64,000 bases of DNA from Strobilurus pachycystidiatus (lineage: Eukaryota > Basidiomycota > Agaricomycetes > Agaricales > Physalacriaceae), in the NCBI GenBank assembly GCA_019915135.1, contig JAHLMK010000004.1:2914001-2978000 (forward strand), written 5' to 3'. The notes beneath the pieces were generated by a model. That model saw nothing but the letters and a program-made list of their open reading frames with translations. It made no database searches and had not been told where the DNA came from. Positions 33,083-42,548 of this stretch are shown one piece after another (position 1 is the stretch's first letter; every line of letters starts with the position of its first letter). The translations under genes and the position numbers were made by a program.

Positions 33083-34245
33083 GTTTGTCCTCCTGGAATC
33101 ATATGCCTTGGAATCTGACCTCGACGGTAAGAAGGTAACGATAACTTCTTCCCATTGGTGTTATCCGTAAGGGTTCCAATTGCGTTCCCGTTGGGGAGGT
33201 TGGTGATAACCAGGTTGGAAACGATCTCGAAAGGTCGTCCCAGTAGAACCTCATAGGCGGGATCCTGCAACACATGCAGCTGAAGGTAATAGACAATACC
33301 TTCAAAGTCAAAAGGTATGTTACGAGCCAATCCCAAGGTACTGGTTCGTCCCTTGTCCGCACTTTCCATAGTAATGGTGAAAGTGGGATCATAGGCTATT
33401 CCTAATTCCAATGCTGCCTTGAGCGAAATGGAGGCGATCGGCGACCCACCATCCACTAAACTCTCCTTTTTACCATTCTTGTTGATCAAGGGCCAAAAGG
33501 TTCGTAGATCTGCATTTTCCGGCGCCATATTGCCACTTATCATTTGAAAGGGACCAGTATAGTGACCTCCGGAAAGGTTTACAAACTGTTCTACCGCATC
33601 GTGGACTACAATCCCACCAATAGGTAAATCACCTTGCTCATGAAAGTTGACTGAATATAGCTCGGGTTGGAAGTGGTCTTGGACCGTATCGGCCACTACT
33701 TCCGTCTTGAATACCGCCACAGGCGTGTTGCGCTTCCTGATGAAGTCCGAAATGCTCTGCTGCCAAGGGGGGTTGGTAGCTAGTAGTGCTTCGGGTAACA
33801 AGAATTTCCAGGCTTCACGCCAACTGGGATTCTTGTGCAAGAGTTCTTCTGCCAGGCTACGACGTTGGAAACTCTTGACCTTAGGTTCCTTAGGGTGAAC
33901 CTTTGGTTGGTTCTTTTCTGGCAGAGTTGAATCTGCTTTTAGTTGCGGCACCGGGTCTGGTTCTTCCATCGCCAGTACTTCGTCAAGGAGTTCCTGGTCA
34001 ACAGGTTCTATTTCTTGAGTGACTTCCGGCTTGGAGAATGATACCTTAGGCGGCGCTGCTTTTGGAATGACCACGGACACCCGGTCCTTAGGCCATGAGG
34101 TTACCCTCTTTTGTGGAGTTGAATCCAAAGGTGCACTAGGTGCTTTTGTACTCTGACGAGTTTGACAAGTTTCTACAGTAAACTGGCTCTCCGGAGGAGT
34201 ATGTGCTAACTGCACTCCTTCCTTCATCGAGCCCTGCCGAAACCC
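33055..34245 (-). CDS. Gypsy protease-containing frame (pro)
   Basis: About 390 residues from the ATG at 34,225-34,227, or continuous with gag through a -1 slip at 34,239-34,245. The first half is Pro/Lys-rich and disordered. The retropepsin-like region is LVDGGSPIASISLKAALEL with the active-site aspartate in DGGS, followed by VLLGRPFEIVSNLVI, which matches the flap-to-hydrophobic-Gly end of retroviral-type proteases. The family usually has D-T/S-G, so DGG is a variant. It cuts the Gag and Pol polyproteins. Confidence 0.75.
   Translation of the reverse strand, partial: GFRQGSMKEGVQLAHTPPESQFTVETCQTRQSTKAPSAPLDSTPQKRVTSWPKDRVSVVIPKAAPPKVSFSKPEVTQEIEPVDQELLDEVLAMEEPDPVPQLKADSTLPEKNQPKVHPKEPKVKSFQRRSLAEELLHKNPSWREAWKFLLPEALLATNPPWQQSISDFIRKRNTPVAVFKTEVVADTVQDHFQPELYSVNFHEQGDLPIGGIVVHDAVEQFVNLSGGHYTGPFQMISGNMAPENADLRTFWPLINKNGKKESLVDGGSPIASISLKAALELGIAYDPTFTITMESADKGRTSTLGLARNIPFDFEGIVYYLQLHVLQDPAYEVLLGRPFEIVSNLVITNLPNGNAIGTLTDNTNGKKLSLPSYRRGQIPRHMIPGGQTGFHGNLRT
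33076..33082 (-). promoter_or_regulatory. Putative -1 frameshift site, protease to polymerase
   Basis: On the minus strand GGGTTTT lies in the register ACG GGT TTT CAC, i.e. G GGT TTT, a canonical X XXY YYZ slippery heptamer. Slipping back by one base gives the open pol frame (next codons read SREPKDVGNSY). In the unshifted frame translation stops seven codons after the heptamer, at 33,055. A one-base loss in the T run is the alternative explanation. Confidence 0.55.
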
Positions 34246-36092
34246 TGATAGGCGTCGGGGGCAAACTCTTCATCTTGGGTTGGAGCTTGAACATACATCG
34301 AGACCTCAGGTGCGAGCTCATCTTCTTGAGATTGGAACACCGATACCTTAGGTGCATTTTCTGGTTGAAACTTCTGGACTTGTTCCCAAGGGCTGAGAGG
34401 CTGCTTGGGACTAACCCTTTGAATAGGTTGACTAGTAGTTCCATTCGTTACATGATATATGTTGGTACCGCCAGGCTTGTAGATATGACCATTGCTTTCG
34501 CACATTTCCTTTGTAGGACAATTTGCTACAATGTGTCCTAGCTCACGACAGAAGTAGCACCTTCCATCGTTAACTACGAACTTGTTTCCTGGGAACGCGC
34601 CCGGAGGGGCTTTGTAGACTCCGTTCGGTAAGTTGGTCGGGACTGAGACACCTTGAGCAGGTGTTTGCAGATAGACCGGCGAGGCTTCTTGTACAAAACC
34701 TTGCGTGCGGAGACCTTGCGGACCTCCACGCTGTAAGGTATGGAGAAGTTCTGCCATCATCTTCTGGTCAGCCTTGCGAGCCTCTTCGCGTTCTTTTTCT
34801 CCTTTCTGGATAATATCCTGAAGGCTAGCTACCCTGTTAAGGTATTCATCCAACTCCTCTGTCTTGATTCGGGTGGTAGAGGCGGGGACCAGTTCCCTGT
34901 TGTAAGGACTGTCCTTTGCGCTCTTACTCATCCATTTATCGGTTAAGAAGTAATTGGAGATTGCTGCCTCGACCTCTGACAACGTGAAGTCATAGGTGGG
35001 GGTTGTCCCAGCTGCTGCCTTAGCTTTCGCATCGCGCCTGAGGTCCCCAAGGACATTATGCCAAACTCCCTCTGTGATAGAGGACTTGATATCTTCTATA
35101 GCACCCTTATTGGTAAGTTCTCACGACGTGATAAGATGTCCCATGATATGGAGCACTTCGCGCTGAAAGCTTTCCCAATTTTGCTTGTTGGCTATGGGCC
35201 TAGCCAGGTACGGGTCCAAGGCATCCTTTAGGTCGGCTGGGACGTACGTAGGATCGTTCTTTCCCTTTGAGTATGAGGAAAGAACTGATTCCTGGAAGTC
35301 TGCCCAGACACCTTTCAAGTAGTCTGGGTTTTTGTGCCACCTTAGGCGTTGTTCGTGGCCGGCGTATAGCGCAGCTACTTCCAACTTAGTGCCTTGTTCG
35401 GCGATTCCTGTCTGGTCAAAGATCCAGTTGCACATCGTGAAGAACTCCCTCACATCATCGCCGGAGTGTCCCTTGAATTTGGGAGCATCCCTTGAGAATG
35501 GTATCGGAATCTTCTTGCCTTGGATCTCTTTCTTAGCTTCAGCACTAAGCTCCTCGGAAGGTACAATTGCTCGTACTGCCATTACTGGAACTGGTATCGT
35601 GTTTTGGGTAGACGTGTTAAAGTCAATGAAGGGGGTAATAGGTTCTGGACTTTCGGGGTCTTCAAGGTCAGTCAAAGGACTTCCGAAAGGTGTCACAAAT
35701 GCGGGACTAGGTGAAGTTCTAGAGTCCGAATGTCTTCGGATACTGGTTGGAGTTCTCGAAGGCGATTCAGGATCTGAAGAAGATCTGATCCTAGGGGCAG
35801 TAGGTGTTGAAGGTGGTACTTGCGTACGTTTCTTCTTTTGGTTCTTGGGAGTAGTCGGGTCTGCAAAGCGTCGCTGTGCTTGAGCTACTTCACTAGGTAA
35901 ACCGTTGTAAAGTGAGCCGGCGACTGGGCGATTGCTTCTTAGGCGACTAGTGATACCAGAGGTTGCTGGATTTGAAGATCCGGCAATAACTGGGTCTCCT
36001 TTTGGTGGTTGTGGATTTGCGCGGTTCTGGCTGTTGGTGTAACGACCAGAGTTCCTTGCAGCCAGTGTCTTTTGTTTATGGAGATTCCGATC
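34224..36092 (-). pseudogene. Gypsy gag
   Basis: The frame is open from 36,092 without an ATG until 35,582. The true start is therefore either further out, non-AUG, or lost. An N-terminal disordered Ser/Pro region is followed by a capsid-like helical domain (FKGHSGDDVREFFTMCNWIF, GHEQRLRWHKN), then a coiled segment (LNRVASLQDIIQKGEKERE). A CCHC knuckle CYFCRELGHIVANC binds nucleic acid. A TGA at 35,121-35,123 interrupts the capsid domain (TCG TGA GAA, consistent with CGA mutated at a CpG). The frame continues normally behind it, so I read it as one gag gene with a nonsense mutation. Confidence 0.82.
34239..34245 (-). promoter_or_regulatory. Putative -1 frameshift site, gag to protease
   Basis: On the minus strand GGGTTTC lies in the register CAG GGT TTC GGC, i.e. 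G GGT TTC, a canonical slippery heptamer. The gag frame ends at a TGA four codons later. The -1 frame is open and joins the protease frame. The gag stop and the pro ATG also overlap as ATGA, so reinitiation is an alternative. Confidence 0.55.
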
Positions 36093-36142
36093 TCAAGGTC
36101 GACTTAGAAGTCTCTTTCGAAATCAAAATTTACACCCCCTCG

Positions 36143-36159
36143 CGGTGGGCTCCAAAATA
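36143..36159 (-). promoter_or_regulatory. Gypsy primer binding site
   Basis: On the minus strand, a few bases after the 5' LTR, stands TGGAGCCCACCGCGAGG. Its complement ends in CTCCA, i.e. a tRNA 3' end with the universal CCA. I could not identify the tRNA. Confidence 0.6.
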
Positions 36160-37829
36160 TGATGTGCAAGTTCGGAATAGACCTCTGAAAAAGAAGCTAT
36201 CGTCTAACCACACTATCAATCCTTATCACAACTAACACTCCTTGTAAGGGAGCTGGGGTGCACAAAGGTTCGAGAGAACAAGGTGCTTTTGGGTAATGGA
36301 GAAATAGAGATGTATTCCGAATGCTGTAGTTAAACTACGAGTTGTTTTTGGGGGTGTAGGGATTCTGATCGAAATGACACAAGAAAACCTTGAAGTCGTA
36401 GGCCGAACCTCTTGACGTATGAAGACCTTAAACAGCGCGAGGCAATGTAGCTTCTACCTATCAAGTGCTCTGGTGTACAAGGACTTTGTCTTGGAATCGT
36501 CAGGCCGCTACCGCAGGTTTTACGCCACTGGACTGCTAACGATAAGGACTCCTTCTTGCACTTAAACCAAACTTCTAGTGTCTTGCACCGGGACCAAAGG
36601 TTCCGAAAGGTGTCTCAGACGTTGACAACACTCGTTCAAACTCAACTTATTCCTCAAAGGGAAGTACTTCACGAAAGAGCGTGAGTGCAGGGCAGAACCA
36701 CTTGCAAACCGGCCTTCTTGCGAATACAAGGTTCTAACACCAAGTAGATTCGTTGGTACTCAACTTGGTACGTCGGAATAAGGTTCTTTTGAGTCTTTCA
36801 AGGAGTTTGGCAACACCTGATGTCTTTAAATCTTGGAAAGGTCTTTGGGGTCTTTGGGTACTTTGCAGAAATGAGTCGAAACTCGAGATAGATTCACTAC
36901 AACGGCTGCGTCTGACTAGCGGCTACTGGAGGGGGCTCTAAACTACTGAAATATGGGTCCTTTGGGCCCTTTTATACTACTGGTGGGTTCCTACTGAGTA
37001 AGCATCTATTCTAGGATCGGATACATCGGACTTTCGAGTCATACAAGTGCTGGATTCTTATTGGCTATCCCTGGTCGAAACAACTGCGGACAGGCCGCTT
37101 GGTCCTTTAGCCATATACGCCACCTTGGCGGTATGGTACAATCCTTGTGCCCAGGAGATCAAGGTCCGATAAGGACTTCGATCCTTAGGTATCTTTATGG
37201 TGCAAGGTCCTACAGACTCCTGCTTTCTTGTGGATAGGTTGGATGGAGATCGTTAAGAACATCCTTTCGAGCGCGGACGCCACAGGGGAGTGCTTTCTTA
37301 AAGTGGTAATACACCCTGCTTTCGGGGTGGTCCTTGATCGTAGATCATGATCGATCGGCATAGCGGAAGGCGTCGGTTCGGAGTCCTTGACAACTCCGAA
37401 GGTTGTTTCCCCAGAAGGGTTATGACGACCTTGAACTATTTCGGGACCTTCCAGGTCTTCGGATCGACGTGCGCAGGTCTTGGGTTTGCTCTAGCTGAGC
37501 TGCTTGGAGACCTTTGGACCCTCCTTGAGTGCGAATGGTTACAGCACATAGTCTGCAGTACAAGGTACACGCAAAGGTACGGGATCTTGACAGAGATCCA
37601 ACGCGCGGGTAAGGATATTCGGATGAAGGTGATCGAAGGTTTCGATCGCGCCTGTCCTAAAGGACTTGTTAAGGCGCCTGGACCTTGTCCTGGAGGCTTG
37701 CCCGCGTCAGGGCAGTAACTCCTGCGTGCTCTATCCTAAGTACTTGACTGGAGGTTCCTAAGGTCTTTGGGCTGTTCAGGAATCGCAAAATTCCCCGTTT
37801 CTAGTACTGTAATAGTACCCTGCGTATCA
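36160..37829 (-). repeat. Gypsy 5' LTR
   Basis: This is an intact 1,670-bp copy beginning TGATG and ending GTATCA in the plus-strand view, followed by CCGG duplication (37,830-37,833). It is unusually long for a fungal Gypsy LTR. Small open frames in it have no motifs. Confidence 0.93.
36967..36976 (-). promoter_or_regulatory. TATA box in the Gypsy 5' LTR
   Basis: TATAAAAGGG lies on the minus strand, in the direction of gag-pol. Transcription would start about 30 bp further, near 36,935. Confidence 0.6.
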
Positions 37830-39884
37830 CCGGACACGGCCTTGCGGTCCTCGATGGACATCCCGTCTGCGTCAGCGAAGATGTCGAGTCCGAGTGACTC
37901 TTCAGCACCGTTGTATGTGAGTCCCAGGGTGCGAGTACCCTTGAGGTACTGTAGTACACGCCGAGGAGCGTCCCAATGCGCTTGAGCAGGGTTGTCTACA
38001 AATCGTGAGAGCATGCATACGGTGAACGCGAGATCCGGGCGCGTTGCCGTGGATAGCCAGACAAGTCCACCTATGAGTTCCCGGTATGGGACCTCCTTCA
38101 TGGCGTGGCGTGTGCTGTAGTCGTCCTCTGCAGGACACTGGTCGCGTGATAACTGGGTTGAGGGATCTAGAGGTACCGAGACGGCTTTGCAGTCCGTCAT
38201 GTCGAATTTCCGGAGTAAGGAATTGATGTATGTTGTTTGTGAGAGTGCCAGTTTGCGTCTCTCGCGATCCCGTCTGACTTCCATTCCGAGAAGCCAGCTG
38301 ATGGGTCCTAGCATGGTGATGCGAAATATGCGCCCGATTTCCTCTTGTACTTCTTTGATAAGTGCGGGAGAAGTACCTGTGATGGTACTGTCATCAATAT
38401 GAATGGCGATCAATATGAGATCATCTCCGCGAATGAGACGATAGACGGCGTGATCCGAACGAAGTGGGTGAATGCCAAGTGTGGCAAGAGACGAGGTAAG
38501 TTTCTCATACCACTTACGGCTCGATTGCTTGAGTCCGTATATGGTCCGTCTGAGTCTGATGACATCGTGCGCGTTCCCGTTCGAGTAGTGTGGTGGTTGC
38601 TCCATGTAGATCTCCTCGCTGTCTGTAAACTCGCCGTTCAGAAAGGCAGCTGAGTAATCAAACACCTCAATGTCCCAGTTAAAGCGGGCTGCAAGTGAGA
38701 GAATAGTTCGGAGTGATGATAGCTTGGCGGTGGGTGAGAATGTCTCGTAGTAATCAACTCCGTGAACTTGAGTGAACCCACGCGCCACTAGGCGCGCCTT
38801 GTATTTGTCAATTTCGCCATCCGCCTTGCGCTTGATCCGGAGTGCCCACTTTGATCCGACAATATTGCGTCCTGCCGGCCGCGGCACAGGTCCATCGCCG
38901 AATGTGCCTGTCGTTTTCATTGCTTCCATCTCGACGTCCATGGCCTGCTTGAACAGCGGCCAATCATTCCTCTGCATTGCCTCCTCGACGCTGGGTGCAT
39001 CTGACATATCGGCAACACCAGCATACGCGTACTCAATATCGGTATTGGCTCCGGGCTCGGCAATGACGTGGTGGGCTGCTCGACGCGTTTGAGTGCCTTC
39101 GATAACGTTCTTGACATCGATTTTTGCCGAAATATCGCGCGGCGCCAGCGGTTTCACCGGTTTTGGTGGTGGACTTGACGGTGGTGTGTCAGGAGGAGTA
39201 GTGAGAGGTGATAATGGTGGAGATGGTGTTTCTGGTACGGTTGCAGGTGCGTGCTGAATGTTTTCCTTCTTTTCATCCAGCCTAATCTCTTCATTCTCCC
39301 CCTCATTCAGCACTCTGTGAATTCCTCCGCCTCCTCGTCGCGTTTCTGGGAACTTTACGCTCCGCTCAACGTGTATGGAACGATTATCGGGGAAATAAAT
39401 CTAATGTCCGTTGCTATCTTGGTCAAATCCTAGCCAACGACCCTCGCGTGCGCGTCCCTCGATTTTGGAACCATCTTTTACGTGGACCCAGACCTTGCAG
39501 CCCCATTCCTGGACATCACGCAGGTCCGGCTTTGATCCACGGAACACCTCGTATGGTGTGCGACCACTGATGGCCTTTGACGATGTCCGGTTTTTCAACC
39601 AGATTGCATGCTTCAGCGCCTCGCCCCACAGATTCTTCGGGAGTCCGGCCGCATGGAGCATGGCTCGGACCTTTTCGAGGAGCGTGCGGTTGAGTCGTTC
39701 GGCGACTCCGTTGTGTTCGGGTGTATCGTGGACTGTGAATCGACGCTGGATCCCTTTTTCGTCTAGAAACGCGTCAAACTTGTGTCCCTTGTACTCTCCG
39801 CCTCCGTCCGAATGCAGAATCTTGATTTGAATCCCAAACTCCTTCTTCCAGCGTGCCTCAAGGTCTTTGAAGCTCTGCAGTGTT
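37830..39884 (-). pseudogene. Copia pol: integrase end and reverse transcriptase
   Basis: From the MITE edge the frame reads LQSFKDLEARWKKEF, then catalytic integrase motifs (HSDGGGEYKG, HNGVAERLNRTLLEK), then VFRGSKPDLRDVQEWGCKVWV. A TAG at 39,401-39,403 interrupts GFDQDSNGH, with the frame continuing IYFPDNRSIHVERSVKF, so a CAG-to-TAG change is likely. Copia RT follows: SKWALRIKRKADGEIDKYKA, DYYETFSPTAKLSSLR, DVIRLRRTIYGLKQSSRKWY and the active site LIAIHIDDSTITG. It ends at DRKAVSG, where the Gypsy element entered, and the RNase H remainder is at 1,580-1,991. Confidence 0.92.
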
Positions 39885-40356
39885 TAGAGATGTCCACAAA
39901 TATATATTCGAGTATATTCTTATTCATGCACACGAATAATCCCCCCTCCAAGGGTCATAATTGTTATTCATGAATATACTCTTAATCTTATTTGTCAACT
40001 TAATCTTCACTGCAAATATTTCGCTTTTATTCATGAATATTCACGAATATACGAGTATAATCATCTCAATGTCACTCAAGATCACTCTCAATGTCACTCA
40101 AGATCACAGTTAAAGTTATTGAATGACCTATAATCATTCAAACAGCATCTAAATTTATCATAAACTTGTCTTTAGTACTGAGAATTCAGTATTGTCAGAT
40201 ACTCATGAATGAGTTGAACTTAAAGGTTCATATTCTATATTTGTCAACTTATTCTTATTCACGAATATAATATATTTGTCATATTCATATTCATGAATAA
40301 GATTAAGAATATATTCATGAATATTCTCCTTTACTCCTTATTCGTGGTCATGTCTA
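39885..40356. mobile_element. hAT-like MITE in the Copia integrase
   Basis: A 472-bp AT-rich insert with no coding capacity is flanked by a perfect 8-bp duplication GCAGTGTT (39,877-39,884 and 40,357-40,364). Its ends are inverted: TAGAGATGTCCACAAATA against TAGACATGACCACGAATA, 15 of 18 matching. An 8-bp duplication and TAGAGATG-type ends fit the hAT superfamily. The inside is filled with short repeats of the type ATTCATGAATAT. Removing it restores the integrase frame (KDETLQSFKD). Confidence 0.88.
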
Positions 40357-40364
40357 GCAGTGTT

Positions 40365-42232
40365 TCGTCCTTGGAGTGGAGTAGCATTGCTACTGAGTAT
40401 CGCGACGCGTCATCCGTGAAGGTAACATAGTATTTCTTGTGCTGGGGTGTCTCAACAGTTGCGGGACCCCACACGTCGCTGTGAACCTGATCCCCAACTC
40501 CCCCTGACGCGTCGTTTTCTCTAGATTTTGAGATAGCGCTCCGTGTCATCCTGCCATGCAGGCATGACTCGCATTGAGCCTTCGAGGTAGGTGAGCTCTC
40601 ATCCAGCTCCAACCCTTCAACCAGCTGATCTTTAACCAGCTTCTGTGCAGCGTCGACTGGGAGGTGACCCATCAGACGATGCAACTCGTCTGGGGTAACG
40701 ATACGCGGTCCTTCTTCGACGTGATGGGCTTTGGGTTCTGGAACAGGTATGTGGAGTCTGTATAGTCCTCTGTCAAGGGGTACAGAGCCGATCTGATGGA
40801 ACTTCTTGTCCAGTATTCGGCACTTCTGGTCTCCAAACTGCAGGTGATAGCCTGCTTCGTCGATGCGCCCAATGGAAAGGAGGGTGACACCAAGGTTAGG
40901 TGCATGTAAAACATCCTTGACAAGTACTCGTGATGTCTCATCGGTGCCATTAGGAATGATGATCTCCATATCGCCCCTGCCAATCGCTTCAAACTTCTTT
41001 TTGTCCGCTGCCATAATTCCTCGCGGCTTGATTGTCCTGTAGTTTGACAACCGCTCACGCGACGGTGTCATATGCTGGGTAGCGCCAGAGTCAAAGATCT
41101 CGGCTTTGGACTCGCGCTCTGTTTCAACGGCAGCAGCAGCGAGCTGTTCGGAGGTAAGGGATATCATTTCTCCAGTGAGCTCTGATTCTTCAGGCTCGTC
41201 ATCCTCATCCTCGTCATAATCGTCCTCGCTATCGCTAGCATCTAGAAGTGAGGGCATGTCCGGGTCCGTAAGATCGTCCTCTTCTTCAGCCAGATCAAAA
41301 TCCACCTCCTCCTCATCAGCGACCCATGCGGCGTCGAACTCTTTCTCGACCTTGGCCGCGTTCGCTTTCCCATGACCATGACCCTTCCTGGGTCCCTGAC
41401 CTTCCTTCCCTCCTCCCTTAGCCCAACAATCTCGTGCCATATGCCCCTTCTTGTGGCAATTGTAGCACTCCACGCCCTTCTTGGATCCCTTGCCACCCTT
41501 CCCACTATAGAAGGCGGCTTCCTTCTCCCCCTTGTCTCCGGACCTGACTCTTCGTCGGTCCGCTTCATCGTTGATGCCCTGCAGCACCGTATCGGGGTCA
41601 AGAGGTTTTCCAAGGAGTGTGGCTGCACCCGTCAATGCAGACAGGTATGTCTCAAATGAGCTGGGGAGGGAACCGAGCACGATCGCGACAAAGTTATCGT
41701 CGCCAGGGTCTGCTCCCATTGCGATGAGGTCCTTGCGTATGGACTGTAGCTTCGTGAGGTGAGCCTTCACATCACCTCCATCTGTGCATCACTCATCCTG
41801 GAGCTTCCTACGCAGGTCCACGGTCACCATCTTCGATTTCTTCTCATACTCTCCCTTCACCTTCTCCCACATTAATTTTGCCGTCGCCTCGCCTTTGACC
41901 TTCAGAAACAGTGAGTCCGAGATCACTGACGCGATACCCTGCTTGATGACAGCCTGCTCGGATTTCCAGATCCGGCGCCGTCCCAGGTACTCGTTTGTTG
42001 CCTTGGATTCATCCGGGGTAGGGTTTGCCGCATCCGCCACTGCAAGTTCAGCTGGCGGGATTGACGTTCCGGCTACTTTGCCCTCGAAGTGGTCGCTCAG
42101 ACCGGCGGCATCCATTGCAAACAAGAACCGGTCTCGGAAGAAGATCCAGTTCGTTCCGTCCGCTTTGCAGGCCGGGAGCTTTGCGAAGTACTCGCCGAGT
42201 TTGGCGGTTGATGACAACGTGTTGGTAGACAT
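40365..42232 (-). pseudogene. Copia gag, protease and integrase start
   Basis: Start ATG 42,230-42,232. Gag domain (LSDHFEGKVAGTSIPP, LWEKVKGEYEKKSKMV-like text) is interrupted by a TGA at about 41,786 (GAT GAG TGA TGC), likely from CGA, after which the frame continues CTDGGDVKAHLTKLQ. The CCHC knuckle CYNCHKKGHMARDC, an acidic linker, the protease FDSGATQHM, and the GAG-pre-integrase zinc region (LHRLMGHLPVDAAQKL ... CESCLHGRM) follow. Integrase begins VHSDVWGPATVE and VTFTDDASRY and is cut by the MITE after KDETL. Confidence 0.93.
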
Positions 42233-42310
42233 GGCCGGGATGATTTAGAGTGGAATTGGGATGTGTGGTGAGTAGTCGTGTAGATTCAGTTATGGCCGGG
42301 GCCCATAACC

Positions 42311-42548
42311 TGTTAGCAGCAATAGTTGGAAAATAGATGTGATTATTATTGCCTCGAGAAAAACCGAGGGCTTTTATACTAATACAGGTAGACTAGAATG
42401 TTCTAAGCTGTGAGTAAGCTACGAGTCACTGTGACTCGATACTAAGTATGAGAATCTACGAGAAGATACGCGCCTATGGCGCTGACTGATGATCCGACCC
42501 GAGGCGCGTCATGTAGACGCGTCGGTTGGCTTGCTAATCCTTCCGACA
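42311..42548 (-). repeat. Copia 5' LTR
   Basis: This is a 238-bp copy followed by duplication GATGT. A minus-strand TATAAAAG (42,371-42,378) gives the promoter. Just inside, on the minus strand, GGTTATGGGCCCC (42,298-42,310) is the place for the primer binding site. Confidence 0.92.
42371..42378 (-). promoter_or_regulatory. TATA box in the Copia 5' LTR
   Basis: TATAAAAG lies on the minus strand, pointing into gag. Confidence 0.55.

Larger units (their letters stand above)
1996..37829 (-). mobile_element. Giant Ty3/Gypsy LTR retrotransposon with extra genes
   Basis: The 1,670-bp LTRs begin TGATGTGCAAG and end TGCGTATCA. The right copy is 36,160-37,829. The left copy is split by a younger element into 1,996-3,027 and 22,462-23,099. 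Flanks share CCGG as a 4-bp duplication. The internal region (23,100-36,159, 13.06 kb) reads, on the minus strand, gag, protease, RT, RNase H and integrase. This is followed by about 6 kb of extra coding DNA before the 3' LTR. Net of the nested insertion the element is about 16.4 kb, far larger than a usual fungal Gypsy element (5-8 kb). LTR copies differ at only about six places by eye, so insertion was fairly recent. Gag has one in-frame stop and RNase H one frameshift, so this copy is not autonomous now. Confidence 0.92.
1335..42548 (-). mobile_element. Ty1/Copia LTR retrotransposon, carrying all the nested insertions
   Basis: LTRs of 238 bp (1,335-1,572 and 42,311-42,548) begin TGTTAGCAGC and end TTCCGACA. 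They differ at about three positions. The element is bounded by a perfect 5-bp duplication GATGT (1,330-1,334 and 42,549-42,553). Gag-pol reads on the minus strand with the order gag, CCHC knuckle, protease, integrase, reverse transcriptase, RNase H, which is the Copia order. The body is interrupted by the Gypsy element at 1,996-37,829 and by a MITE at 39,885-40,356. Without them the element would be about 4.9 kb, a normal Copia size. It also has two nonsense codons, so it is dead. It inserted into the MSH4 copy about 13 codons past Walker A. Confidence 0.93.

Noticed and set aside
36753..37718. Small genes in the Gypsy LTRs (62 and 123 codons, present in both copies)
   Set aside because: They are non-coding LTR sequence with no motif. 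Presence in both LTRs only reflects duplication.
1335..42548. A single giant mobile element (Starship-like) of 41 kb
   Set aside because: No tyrosine recombinase of the captain type is present, and the target duplications resolve the region into nested classical elements.
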